Shown here: positions 24,875 to 39,258 of the stretch, one piece after another | How the letters are laid out: the number at the start of each line of letters is the position of its first letter | Position numbering within the stretch: position 1 is the first letter of the stretch | NCBI GenBank assembly: GCA_036500205.1 | Contig: DASYCK010000167.1 | Location: 1-64,000 of the forward strand | Direction: 5' to 3' | DNA: 64,000 bases | Source of the DNA: DASYCK01 sp036500205 | Lineage (GTDB): Bacteria; Myxococcota_A; Polyangia; Fen-1088 | Position numbers and translations under genes: made by a program | Notes under the pieces: generated by a model | Told to the model about the DNA's origin: nothing | The model's database searches: none | The model's input: the letters and a program-made list of their open reading frames with translations, nothing else

Positions 24875-26056
24875 CTAGGTTTCGAGGGCGGCCAGACCGG
24901 GCAAGATCTTGCCCTCCAGAAATTCCAACGAGGCGCCACCCCCGGTCGAGATGTGCGTGATCTTGTCCGCCACGCCGCTCTTGTGAATGGCCGCCACGGA
25001 GTCGCCGCCGCCGACGACGGTCAGCGCGCCGCTGTCGGCCACCGCGCGCGCGATGGCGAGCGTGCCGGCCGCGAACGGGTCGGACTCGAAGACGCCCATC
25101 GGTCCGTTCCAGAAGATGGTGCGGGCGCGGGCGATGGCGTCGGCGAAGCCGCGCGCCGTCTCGGGGCCGATGTCGAGGGCCGCCAGCTCTTCCGGGATCT
25201 CGGATGCCTTCACGACTCGGCCCGAGTCGGACTTGATCCCGGGGGCGGCGATCGCATCGCGCGGCAGCAGCACCTCGACGTTGGCCTCCTCGGCCTTCTT
25301 GAGGAACGAACGCGCCAAGGCCAGCTTGTCTTCCTCGACCAGAGAGCGCCCCATGCGGCCCCCCTTCGCCTTCAGGAAGGTGTTCGCCATCGCGCCGCCG
25401 ATCAGCAGCTGATTCACGCGGCCCAGCAGGTTCTCGAGCACGCCAATCTTGTCCGATACCTTCGCGCCGCCGATGATGGCCACGAAGGGGCGGTCGAGCT
25501 CGTCCAGCAGCTTGCCGAGGAACTTCACCTCGCGCTCCATCAACAGGCCCATCCCCTTGGCGGCCACGTGCTTGGTGATCCCGACCGTCGAGGCGTGGGC
25601 TCGATGCGCCGTGCCGAACGCGTCGTTGACGTACACGTCGGCGTAAGAGGCGAGGCCCTTCGCGAAGGTGTCGTCGTTGGCCTCCTCGGCCGCGGTGAAG
25701 CGCAGGTTCTCGAGCAGCGCCACCTTGCCGGCCTTCAGATCGCCCACCACCTTGCGGGCTCCGTCACCGACCGGCTCGTCCGTCAGCAGCACCTCGGAGC
25801 CGAGGAGCTCCGCCAGCCGCTGCGCCGCGGGGAGGAGCGTGTACTTCGGATCGGGCTTCCCCTGCGGGCGGCCGAGGTGCGAAGCCAGCACCACACGTGC
25901 CCCCTGCTCGATCGCGTACTTGATCGTCGGGAGGCTCTCGCGGATCCGGGTGTCCTCGGCCACACCCCCGGCTGGGGTGAGGGGAACGTTGAAATCGACG
26001 CGAATGAACACGCGTCGTCCGGAGATATCCAGATCCGAGATCGTCTTGATCGACAT
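24875..26056 (-). CDS. pgk: Phosphoglycerate kinase
   Basis: Pgk makes ATP from 1,3-bisphosphoglycerate and ADP. The 393-residue enzyme shows RVFIRVDFNVPLT, LASHLGRPQGK, LLENLRF, the hinge-region GGAKVSDKIGVLENLL, the nucleotide site NGPMGVFES and the closing GGGDSVAAI and STGGGASLEFLEGK motifs. It is first in the pgk-tpiA-secG-dapF unit. The usual gap gene is not upstream; instead there is a terminator and a small gene. The ribosome-binding site GAGGGAG lies about 10 nt before the ATG. Confidence 0.96.
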   Translation of the reverse strand: MSIKTISDLDISGRRVFIRVDFNVPLTPAGGVAEDTRIRESLPTIKYAIEQGARVVLASHLGRPQGKPDPKYTLLPAAQRLAELLGSEVLLTDEPVGDGARKVVGDLKAGKVALLENLRFTAAEEANDDTFAKGLASYADVYVNDAFGTAHRAHASTVGITKHVAAKGMGLLMEREVKFLGKLLDELDRPFVAIIGGAKVSDKIGVLENLLGRVNQLLIGGAMANTFLKAKGGRMGRSLVEEDKLALARSFLKKAEEANVEVLLPRDAIAAPGIKSDSGRVVKASEIPEELAALDIGPETARGFADAIARARTIFWNGPMGVFESDPFAAGTLAIARAVADSGALTVVGGGDSVAAIHKSGVADKITHISTGGGASLEFLEGKILPGLAALET

Positions 26057-26136
26057 TGTGCAGGTGCTCCCTCGACGCCAGAATTCCGGGCGGCTCGGGC
26101 GCCGGAAGAATGCTCGAAGGAGGACCGAAAATCTAC

Positions 26137-26168
26137 AAAAAAACCGGCCAGACCGCGAGGTCCGCCGG
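26137..26168 (-). terminator. Intrinsic terminator between the 70-residue-protein gene and pgk
   Basis: On the minus strand a hairpin CCGGCGGACC-CTCGC-GGTCTGGCCGG (one-sided bulge, 9 paired bases) is followed directly by seven T. This is the classical form and the clearest intrinsic terminator in the window. It would end the transcript of the upstream small gene, or attenuate read-through into pgk. Confidence 0.75.
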
Positions 26169-26240
26169 CTTCATGTGCCCACCACGGCGGCGGGCAAACG
26201 CGATGAAAAAACCTGAAAATGAAAACGAGACGAGAAAGAT

Positions 26241-26453
26241 CTAGTCCAGCTGAACGTCATCTTTGATGTCGGACGTCACCAGGCTGATGATCTCGCTGGC
26301 GAGCGCGACGATCTGTCGAGGCTCGTATCCGTTCTGGCGGAGATCCTTGTAGATGGATTTCGAAAGAATCTTCAACGCCTTCTCTCGGTTCGGAAGCGGC
26401 GCGGATACGGAATCACGGACGGGAACCAGGGTCTGCGTATTCATTTGAGCCAT
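26241..26453 (-). CDS. Small conserved-looking protein, 70 residues
   Basis: No family recognised. From the ATG at 26453 (GGAGG about 7 nt upstream) the product is 70 residues: a short polar N-terminus (MAQMNTQTLVPVRDSVSAPL) and a compact helical part (REKALKILSKSIYKDLRQNG, then YEPRQIVALASEIISLVTSD) ending with acidic IKDDVQLD. The charged, amphipathic helices and absence of Cys or membrane segments suggest a small cytoplasmic regulator or adaptor. A Met three codons in (26444) is an alternative. It has its own candidate promoter and terminator, so it is probably an independent unit rather than part of the pgk operon. Confidence 0.7.
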   Translation of the reverse strand: MAQMNTQTLVPVRDSVSAPLPNREKALKILSKSIYKDLRQNGYEPRQIVALASEIISLVTSDIKDDVQLD

Positions 26454-26799
26454 TCGTCCCTCCTCCCAGGAGGTCGGCCCACAACAAAGCACGCATCGTG
26501 CCACGGCCAAAATTACGTAACCTATTGAAATTATTATGTGTGGTCACAATATGTCCAGACGGACCCGCGAAACGGCGTACGCAGGGGGCGAGGGTCCGGA
26601 TCGACGGAAAAGCGAGGCTGGTGTCGAAAATCTGGCACTTTGGTGGCGATCGCGTGTCAGGGAGGGGTGCGAAGGAATTTTTACACCCGAGACCTCGCCA
26701 CCGGCCGGCGCCGCGTCGGCGCCGTCGCACCGCCTGGGACGAATTCCAGGTCGGGCGCATTCATGAAACCTGTGTAAGATTTCGCCCGGGGGAAATTCG
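26454..26799. other. 346-bp intergenic region between divergent genes
   Basis: The region contains a locally A+T-rich block (26510-26560) with a candidate minus-strand promoter, and a G+C-rich remainder in which I see no gene. Short frames on both strands are Arg/Gly/Pro-rich and mutually overlapping. Confidence 0.6.
26530..26557 (-). promoter_or_regulatory. Candidate sigma-70-type promoter of the 70-residue-protein gene
   Basis: On the minus strand TGGACA (26552-26557) is 16 nt from AATAAT (26530-26535), each one mismatch from consensus, in a rare A+T-rich patch about 75 nt before the ATG at 26453. Confidence 0.5.
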
Positions 26800-27864
26800 A
26801 TGAAATACACCGTCGAGGTCGCTCATCTGGTCAGCGGAGAAGTCGTTTCGGTGCGGCGCCTTTCCTTGCAGCGTGAGCGCATGGGCGCCTGGCGGGGCGT
26901 GGCGCTGGTGGCGGCCAGCTATTTCCTCGCCATGGCGGCGGTGTTCGTGGGGGCCCGCGTCCTCGGCCGGGGAGTCTACGCGCCCGAGTTCTTCGCGCTG
27001 TGGTTGCTGATTGGCGCCGGCGTGGCCGCGCTCGCGTTCTCGCGCGTGTCGAGCCGCCTGCGCAGGTATCGTCTGGGCTCGAGCCTCGACGCCGACGCGT
27101 TCGCGCCCGTGGAGGTCGATCTGGTCCGCCGTTCGGGCGATCGCTTCGATCTGACGGTCGTGCCGGGAATGCAGGGCTACGTCGACACCGGGCGGTCGCC
27201 CATCGCGCTCGAGGCGCTGACGAGCGGTCGTCCCCATACCGTGACGTTCGACGGAGACGCGCGCGCCGAGATCCAGATCGGCGCGGCGACGTTCACGGTG
27301 CGCAGCCGGCACGAGGCGAGCGACGCCAGCCCGGAGATTCCAAGGGGCTTCTGGCGCCTGTTCTCGCGAGCCGCCGTCATGGGGGCCGAGCTGGCGCTGG
27401 TCGCCAGCCTGTTCGCCGTGATTCCCAGGGCCGTCACGATCGACGAGCACGCGGCGCGCCTGCAGGGCCCCCGCCTGACGACGCCCTGGGAGGCGGAGAA
27501 ATGGTTGCGCATCGAGGCACAGTCCCAGGCGGGGTCGCTCTATCAATGCTTCGATCCGCTTCCGCTGTCGTGTCAGCACCCCGGCTATGTGGGTGTGGGC
27601 GTGTCGCTGAATCGCGAGGGGGAGATGCGGTCGAACTGGATCGCCCGCTCGACCTTCGGGAAAGACTGTCCGGTCGATCAGTGCATGAAGGACGTGGTGT
27701 CGACCTGGGAGTTCGATCCTTTGCCCGAGCCCATGCGCGTCGTGCTTCCGGTGCAGGTGCTCCGCACCGAGAAGCCGCTGCCGAAGCTCACCAAGGTCGC
27801 GCAGGTCGTCGAGCGCGCGGGACCGAACGCCGGGACACCGTGGGAGCAGCCCGATGGCCGATGA
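26800..27864 (+). CDS. Membrane protein with possible AgmX/PglI-type C-terminal domain
   Basis: A 354-residue protein without a sure family. It starts with a short region (MKYTVEVAHLVSGEVVSVRR), has two membrane helices (about residues 35-57 and 62-82), a beta-rich middle (residues 95-170, with VEVDLVRRSGDRFDLTVVPG), a third helix (about 200-222) and a C-terminal domain with YQCFDPLPLSC, VGVSLNREGEMRSNWIA and DQCMKDVVSTWEFDPLP. The last part resembles the C-terminal domain of AgmX/PglI gliding-motility proteins and TonB-like C-termini (output strand, conserved Cys, a Trp-Phe segment). GGGGGA precedes the ATG. It overlaps the DUF493 gene by 11 nt. Confidence 0.65.
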   Translation: MKYTVEVAHLVSGEVVSVRRLSLQRERMGAWRGVALVAASYFLAMAAVFVGARVLGRGVYAPEFFALWLLIGAGVAALAFSRVSSRLRRYRLGSSLDADAFAPVEVDLVRRSGDRFDLTVVPGMQGYVDTGRSPIALEALTSGRPHTVTFDGDARAEIQIGAATFTVRSRHEASDASPEIPRGFWRLFSRAAVMGAELALVASLFAVIPRAVTIDEHAARLQGPRLTTPWEAEKWLRIEAQSQAGSLYQCFDPLPLSCQHPGYVGVGVSLNREGEMRSNWIARSTFGKDCPVDQCMKDVVSTWEFDPLPEPMRVVLPVQVLRTEKPLPKLTKVAQVVERAGPNAGTPWEQPDGR

Positions 27865-28186
27865 CGAGAAGGACGCCGGCGGTGGAGCAACCCCGACGCC
27901 CTCGCCGGACGAAGCGCGCGATCGGACGCTGGCGTTGCTCGAGGCAACCCACGCGTTTCCCTGCGACTACACGTTGACGGTGATCGCGTTCAACGGCGAG
28001 CCGATCACCGAGGCGGTAAAGGCGGCTGTCGCCGGGGAGGCGCGCGACGTCGAGCACCAGATCATCGAGAGCAAGGCGGGGAAGTATTTGAGCCATCGCT
28101 TCGCCGTGAAAGCCACGGGCGCGGCGCACGTGCTCGCGATCTATGCCCGCGTTCGCACCGTCGACGGCGTGGTGACGATCCTCTGA
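27854..28186 (+). CDS. DUF493 family protein (YbeD-like)
   Basis: The 110-residue product has a disordered N-terminus and a DUF493 ferredoxin-like domain: LALLEATHAFPCDYTLTVIA, then the middle AARDVEHQ-type helix and KYLSHRFAVKATGAAHVLAI, finishing YARVRTVDGVVTIL. E. coli YbeD has an ACT-like fold, which suggests ligand or protein regulation, but no function is proven. It begins inside the end of the preceding gene (11-nt overlap), implying joint expression, and is convergent with glpD, 11 nt apart. Confidence 0.85.
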   Translation: MADDEKDAGGGATPTPSPDEARDRTLALLEATHAFPCDYTLTVIAFNGEPITEAVKAAVAGEARDVEHQIIESKAGKYLSHRFAVKATGAAHVLAIYARVRTVDGVVTIL

Positions 28187-28197
28187 GCCCCGGCGCC

Positions 28198-29864
28198 TCA
28201 GCCGCGCCAGGCGCGGGACTGGGCGACGCGCCGTCGATAGCGGTCGAGGCTCTGGGCCTGGCGCGCGGCGGTCCAGCCGAGCACGGGGGCGAGGAGGGCC
28301 GCCACCTGGGCCGCCACGGCGAGCCCTTGATCGCGCGCATCGCGAAATACGGGAACGCGACGGCACAGGACGTCCTCGACCTCCTCGACCCACTCGTGCC
28401 GGGCGGCGAAGAGGACCTCCGCCCAGAGGTAGGGGAGCTCGGGATCGAGGCGTGAATCGAGCGCCGGTTGGGGCGCCTCCGTCGTCGCCGCGCTGGCTTG
28501 CCCGAAGAGATCGACCACCGCGCGAGCGCGGGCGCCGTAGCTCTGGCGCAGATGCTTCTCCACGTCGGGCGCCATCTCGACCTCGCCGAACGACGGCGGG
28601 GCGGCCGCTCCGCCGGGGAGGGGGCGGGTCGCGGTGATGCAGGGACCGACGGCCCCTTCGAAGCCGTGATCGCGCAGGCTCTCCACCGCCAGGTCGACGG
28701 TCTGCTCGGCCATGCGACGGAACGTGGTGAGCTTGCCGCCCATCACGGTCACCAGGCCGTCGCGCTCGATGCGGATCTCGTGCTCGCGCGAGGTGGCAGA
28801 GGTCGTGTGCGCCGAAGTGGCGATCAGCGGACGCAGCCCGGCGAACGTCGACACGACTTCGTCGGTGCTCAGGGCCGCCGGCGGGAAGGCGTGATTCGCG
28901 ACCTCGAGCAGATAAGCCACGTCCGAGGCGCGCGCGGCGACCGGATCCCCGGCCTGGGGTGAGCGATGCGCGTCGTCCGGCGCGGTCCAGTCGGTGTCGG
29001 TGGTCCCGACGATCGTTCGCGCCCCGGCCGGCAGCAGAAACACCAGCCGCCCATCGCGGGGCGAGCGGAGCACCTGCGCCTTGTCGCCATGAGGGAGCCG
29101 CGCGGCATCGAAGACCAGATGCACGCCCAGCGTGGGGCGAAGATTCCTTCGCCCCTGGTCGAAGACGTCGGAGTAGGGGCCCGTGGCGTTGACGACCAGC
29201 CGCGCCTCGACGACGAACGTCTCGCCGCTGAGCACATCGCGGGCGTGAGCGGCACGGATGCGGCCGCGGCCGTCTCGCGCCAAGGTCGTGACCTCGACGC
29301 GCGGAGCGACGACGGCCCCCGCGGCGCCCGCATCGAGCGCGCTCTCGAGCACCAGGCGCGCGTCGTCCGTCTGGCAGTCGACGTAGAGCTGCGCCCCCTC
29401 GAGCCCCGCCGCGCGCAGCCAGGGGGACAAGATCAAGGTCTCCCGGGCGGAGACGCGCCGTCCGCCGACGGGAGGGCGATACAGCGCGAGCGCGTTGTAG
29501 AGCGTGATGCCCATCCCCAGGGTCCGCAGGCCGGGCGACAGCCCGGCGTAGGCAGGGAACAGAAACGACACGGGCCGGCACAGGTGCGGCGCGATCTTCA
29601 TCAAGGTGCGGCGCTCGCTCAACGCCTCGAACACCAGCCCGAAGTCGCCGTAGGGGAGGTAGCGAAGGCCGCCGTGAATCAGCTTGGACGAATGGCTCGA
29701 CGTCTCGCCAGCGAAGTCGCCCCGATCGCAGAGCGCCACGCGCAGGCCGCGCAGGGCGGCGTCGCGCGCGATGCCAGCGCCGGTGGCGCCGGCTCCCACC
29801 ACGAGCAGATCGAACCGCTCGCTCGCCAAGCGCGCCAAAGTCGCCGCGCGCCGGTCAGCGGGCC

Positions 29865-29868
<4 letters not shown>
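28198..29868 (-). CDS. glpD: FAD-dependent glycerol-3-phosphate dehydrogenase
   Basis: The 556-residue enzyme oxidises sn-glycerol 3-phosphate to dihydroxyacetone phosphate, passing electrons to the quinone pool at the inner face of the membrane. The FAD fold is clear: FDLLVVGAGATGAGIARDAA, GDFAGETSSHSSKLIHGGLR, LVVNATGPYSDV, then RTIVGTTDTDW and GLVTVMGGKLTTFRRMAE. The C-terminal helical cap (ELPYLWAEVLFAARHEWVEE) matches the DAO_C domain. ATG at 29868 overlaps the aspS stop by 4 nt, so it is translated with aspS; this pairing is unusual. Product feeds TpiA. Confidence 0.9.
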
Positions 29869-31661
<1,793 letters not shown>

Positions 31662-31809
31662 GCGGCGGAAGTTAACACGAATGGTCGTCGCGTCACCGTT
31701 CGATTGGACGGCGCCGCGCGCCGTTGTCGGATGACGATGGTGACGCCTCTTACCTTTGAATCGGCGGATCGCGCTTGCCCATTAGCCTGCGGCCCTCTAA
31801 CGTGAAAGG

Positions 31810-32766
31810 GTGCGGTTGAGGGTGCTTTATCACGGCAATTGTTTCGATGGCTGCAGCTCCGCGGGAATCTTTTCGCGGTTCTATCGAGAGAAGGTGGCCC
31901 GCGGGGACGTGGAGCTGTTGTTCCGTCCCCTCGAGCACAAAGGGGAGGCGCATCCCTTTCCGGCCGACTGCTTCGACGGTGACGAGAACGTCTGCGTCGA
32001 CTTCCGCTACTCGCAGGACCCGCGCCTCAGCTGGTGGTTCGATCACCACGCGTCGGCGTTCCAGCTTCCCGGTGACGAGGCGCATTTCCGCGCCGATGCC
32101 ACCGGTCGCAAGTTCTACGATCCCGCCGCCAAGAGCTGCGCCAAGTTCGTGGCGCGCGTGCTGAGCGGCCAGTTCGGTTGGGACGCCAAGCCGCTGACCG
32201 AGCTGATCGACTGGGCGGAGATCATCGACGGCGCGCTGTTTCCCAGCGCCGCCATGGCGGTCGAGCTGCGCGAGCCGGCGCTGCGATTGATGACCTGGAT
32301 CGAGAACAACCGGGAGCCCGCCCTGGCGGAGAAGTTCATCCTCGATCTGGTGTCGCGGCCGCTGGCCGAGATCGTCGAGGATCCGTACGTCGCGAAGCCG
32401 CTGGGGGATCTGCTGGCTCAGCACCAGGACAACATCGAGACGATGCGGAAGAACGCGCGCCTCGAAGACGGCGTGGTGGTCTTCGACCTGGCCGACAGAG
32501 GGGTGGGGGCGTTCAACAAGTTCATCGGCTACTACCTGTTCCCGGAGGCCCGCTATTCAGTGGGGGTCACGCTGGGCGCCCGCGCCAAGGTCTCGGTCGG
32601 CTCGAATCCGTGGGCGTCCGTTCCGCGCACGCACGACATCAGCAAGATCTGCGAGCGCTACGGCGGCGGGGGCCACCCGGTGGTGGGGGCGGTGTCGGTC
32701 GCGAAAGGCGAGCTGCCGCGCGCTCGCCAGATCGCCGCCGAGATCATAGCCGAGCTACAGAAGTAG
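31810..32766 (+). CDS. DHH-family phosphoesterase
   Basis: The 318-residue protein has the DHH phosphoesterase fold with DHHA1-like end: first metal site around LYHGNCFDGCSSAGIF, a second Asp in VCVDFRYS, the DHH signature WWFDHHAS, IDWAEIIDG for the fourth site and YGGGGHPVVGAVSV in the C-terminal substrate-binding domain. Relatives cleave nanoRNA, cyclic dinucleotides or polyphosphate; this one is closest in plan to exopolyphosphatase/oligoribonuclease-like members and its substrate cannot be told. GTG at 31810 is used, as MRLRVLYHGNCFDG is the expected start; AAAGG is nearby. Divergent from aspS. Confidence 0.82.
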   Translation: MRLRVLYHGNCFDGCSSAGIFSRFYREKVARGDVELLFRPLEHKGEAHPFPADCFDGDENVCVDFRYSQDPRLSWWFDHHASAFQLPGDEAHFRADATGRKFYDPAAKSCAKFVARVLSGQFGWDAKPLTELIDWAEIIDGALFPSAAMAVELREPALRLMTWIENNREPALAEKFILDLVSRPLAEIVEDPYVAKPLGDLLAQHQDNIETMRKNARLEDGVVVFDLADRGVGAFNKFIGYYLFPEARYSVGVTLGARAKVSVGSNPWASVPRTHDISKICERYGGGGHPVVGAVSVAKGELPRARQIAAEIIAELQK

Positions 32767-32880
32767 TGGCCGGCGTTGCGGTACGGTTGAACGCCGGCTT
32801 GTCGCCCGATGTTCGCTTGGAGTTGCGCGGACTCTCGATTTCGATCAGCCGGGGCACCCCCTTCCGTGACGGGCGCGCAT

Positions 32881-35493
<2,613 letters not shown>

Positions 35494-35635
35494 GGGAGGG
35501 ACCGCGCTCGACGGTGGTTTCGCGTGCACGTTACACGTCCCCGATCCCGCGTTCCACCCTCGGTCGTGGTCACGCGCGAATGCGGTCGCCGCGCCGCTTG
35601 CCGTCGCGCCATCGGGCGGGTCTAATGAGCCGCCC

Positions 35636-36124
35636 ATGGAATCGCGTACGCCCGTCGAAAGGAATTATCTGGTGCGCGGGATCGCTCCCCGCGCGGTCTA
35701 CGACGTGGTGACGAGCTTCGAGGCTTATCCGCGGCTGTTCCCCGAGCTGAAGACCGTGCGCGTCGTCGAGCGGCAGGGGAACCGCGTGCGCGTCGAGTTT
35801 CGCGCCGAGGTGGTCTTGACGGTCCGCTACGTCCTCGATCTGGTGTGCGATCCCGGCGCCCTGACCGTCGACTGGACCTTCGTCGAAGGGGAGATCGTGA
35901 CCGATTCGGTGGGGGGCTGGAGGTTCCTCGCCGATCCCGCCGGGACGCGTGTCGAGTACCGCGTGGCGATGACCATCAAGGCCCCCTTGCCCGGCTTCAT
36001 CGTGCGCCGCGCCACCGACGCGCTGGTGTCGGCGTCCATTCCCGGAATGTTCGCCGCCATCGATCGCGAGGTCAGGAGAGCGCGAGGTCAGGAGAGCCTC
36101 GAAGCCGGACTGAACCAGGACTAA
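35636..36124 (+). CDS. SRPBCC family protein (COQ10/polyketide-cyclase-like)
   Basis: The 162-residue product has the START-like (SRPBCC) fold: IAPRAVYDVVTSFEAYPRLF then PELKTVRVVERQGNRVRVEF, a central beta-sheet (VLDLVCDPGALTVDWTFVEG) and the long C-terminal helix (LPGFIVRRATDALVSASIPG). Members bind lipids or hydrophobic ligands, for example COQ10/RatA-like proteins; the ligand here is unknown. ATG at 35636 is 142 nt from the divergent aminopeptidase start. Its TAA stop overlaps the stop of the opposite FAH gene (cTAa). Confidence 0.82.
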   Translation: MESRTPVERNYLVRGIAPRAVYDVVTSFEAYPRLFPELKTVRVVERQGNRVRVEFRAEVVLTVRYVLDLVCDPGALTVDWTFVEGEIVTDSVGGWRFLADPAGTRVEYRVAMTIKAPLPGFIVRRATDALVSASIPGMFAAIDREVRRARGQESLEAGLNQD

Positions 36125-36927
36125 ACCGCCTCGAGCGCCACGGGGTTCGTCAGCGCGCCGATCCCTTCGATCTCGACCGTGACGACGTCGCCCGGCTGCA
36201 GCCAGACGGGGGGCGTGCGAGCCATGCCCACCCCCGCTGGCGTCCCCGTCAGGATCACCGTTCCGGCCGGCAAGGTGGTGCTGCCGCTCAGGAAGGCGAT
36301 CAGGGTGGGCACGTCGAAGATCATGTCCGCCGTCGTCGATTCTTGAACGATGGCGCCGTTCAACGTGGTGGAGATGCGCAGCGCGTTCGGGTTGGGGATG
36401 TCGTCGGTCGTCACCAGGCAGGGGCCGAGCGGCGCGAACGTGTCGAAGCTCTTGCCGCGGCACCACTGGCTGCCGCCCCAGGTTTTTTGCCAGTCTCGCG
36501 CCGAGACGTCGTTCGCGCAGGTGTAGCCGAGCACGTGGTCGAGCGCGCGCTCGGGCGAGACGTTCCGGCAGGTCTTTCCGATCACAACCGCCAGCTCGCC
36601 CTCGTAGTCGACCTCGGTGCTGGCGAGGTGCTGGGGAATCCAGATCGCCTGATGGGGATGGGCGACCGCCGCGACGTTCTTGTGGAAAACGATGGGGTGC
36701 GTGGGCAGCCGGGCCTTCGTCTCCTCGGCGTGCTGCCGGTAGTTCAGGCCGATGCCCAGGATCTGGATGGGGGCGATGGGAGCTAGCCGTGACGCGATCT
36801 GGGCGCGCTCCGAGGTGATGGCGAAGGCGCCGAATGGATCGCCCTCGATGCGGTGGGCGATGCCGCCCGTCACCTCGTGCGCGAAATGAATGCGGCCCTG
36901 AAGATCGCGATAACGAATGAGCTTCAT
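36121..36927 (-). CDS. Fumarylacetoacetate hydrolase family protein
   Basis: The 268-residue protein has an N-terminal domain (MKLIRYRDLQGRIHFAHEV) and the FAH catalytic domain with metal-binding Glu/Glu/Asp: VDYEGELAVVIGK, GYTCANDVSARDWQ, RGKSFDTFAPLGPCLVTTDD, and TVILTGTPAGVGMARTPPVW. Such enzymes cleave acylpyruvates, fumarylacetoacetate or 2-hydroxyhepta-2,4-diene-1,7-dioate, or decarboxylate oxaloacetate; the substrate cannot be told. AGGAG precedes the ATG at 36927, which overlaps the stop of the response regulator by 4 nt. Confidence 0.88.
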   Translation of the reverse strand: MKLIRYRDLQGRIHFAHEVTGGIAHRIEGDPFGAFAITSERAQIASRLAPIAPIQILGIGLNYRQHAEETKARLPTHPIVFHKNVAAVAHPHQAIWIPQHLASTEVDYEGELAVVIGKTCRNVSPERALDHVLGYTCANDVSARDWQKTWGGSQWCRGKSFDTFAPLGPCLVTTDDIPNPNALRISTTLNGAIVQESTTADMIFDVPTLIAFLSGSTTLPAGTVILTGTPAGVGMARTPPVWLQPGDVVTVEIEGIGALTNPVALEAV

Positions 36928-37304
36928 GGATTCTCCTCTCCGGGACCGGCCATGGCCACCACCGTGTCGAGCAGCGCGGAGAGCTCGAACGGCTTCTCGA
37001 GCACCCGGTCGTGCGTGACGCCGAGCTGGGCGCGCCGGTTCGGTGGCACGCCGGTCATCAGCGCCAACGGCACGCCCGGAAAGATGTTTTCGATGTCGGT
37101 CGCCAGCATCGCGGGATCGCCGGCGTCGGCTGCCACGAGATCGCTGATGATGGCGCGCGGTCGATTTGCCTCGGCGCCGAACGCGCGCGCGCTGTCGAGG
37201 TCGGGAACGACGTGCGTGGCGTAACCAGCCTCGCGCAAAACTTCGGCAACTAGCGCCGCGATACGGAGATCGTCTTCGATGATGAGAATTAACTTGGTAG
37301 CCAT
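36924..37304 (-). CDS. Single-domain response regulator
   Basis: A 126-residue CheY-like receiver with no output domain. The acidic pocket is Glu10-Asp11-Asp12 in ILIIEDDLR, the phospho-acceptor is Asp55 in AIISDLVAA, Thr84 is in LALMTGVPP and the conserved Lys104-Pro105 in VLEKPFELS. The start at 37304 (MATKLILIIEDD) is where receivers begin; a longer frame is not receiver-like. No histidine kinase is nearby. It is translationally coupled (ATGA) to a metabolic hydrolase, which is odd. Confidence 0.85.
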   Translation of the reverse strand: MATKLILIIEDDLRIAALVAEVLREAGYATHVVPDLDSARAFGAEANRPRAIISDLVAADAGDPAMLATDIENIFPGVPLALMTGVPPNRRAQLGVTHDRVLEKPFELSALLDTVVAMAGPGEENP

Positions 37305-37371
37305 TGACTTCGAGGTGCGAGACGCGAAGAATAGCGGCCCGAGTTGAAGACGCGCGACGTTTTTTCTCGGC

Positions 37372-37396
37372 GAGAATCTGATGGCTGCCGATTCTC
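37372..37396. promoter_or_regulatory. Inverted repeat upstream of pyrG
   Basis: GAGAATC (37372-37378) and GATTCTC (37390-37396) form a perfect 7-bp inverted repeat with an 11-bp centre, 25 nt before the pyrG ATG and in the divergent promoter region of the response regulator. It could be an operator or an mRNA hairpin; no T-tract follows. Confidence 0.35.
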
Positions 37397-37420
37397 TTAT
37401 CTCTCCGATGGTGGGCTGCC

Positions 37421-39094
<1,674 letters not shown>

Positions 39095-39131
39095 CGCCCG
39101 AGCGCTCGTCCGGCTCGGGGCGACTGCCAGC

Positions 39132-39172
39132 CGCTACTTGCAGACATGTATTCCACATGTCTGCAAGTAGCG
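39132..39172. repeat. Perfect 18-bp inverted repeat between pyrG and rpoN
   Basis: CGCTACTTGCAGACATGT (39132-39149) and its exact complement (39155-39172) flank the 5-bp centre ATTCC. It lies 38 nt after the pyrG stop and about 87 nt before the rpoN start. The arms are only about half G+C, unlike surrounding DNA. A weak T-stretch (ATTTTA) follows on the plus strand, so it may end the pyrG transcript; alternatively it is a protein-binding palindrome in the rpoN upstream region. Confidence 0.8.
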
Positions 39173-39258
39173 TACCATTTTAGCCAGCGGACCTTTACCG
39201 ACGGTGGGACGGATGGTACAAGGGAAGACCGCGGGTCCTTCGACGCCAAATCCCTCCC

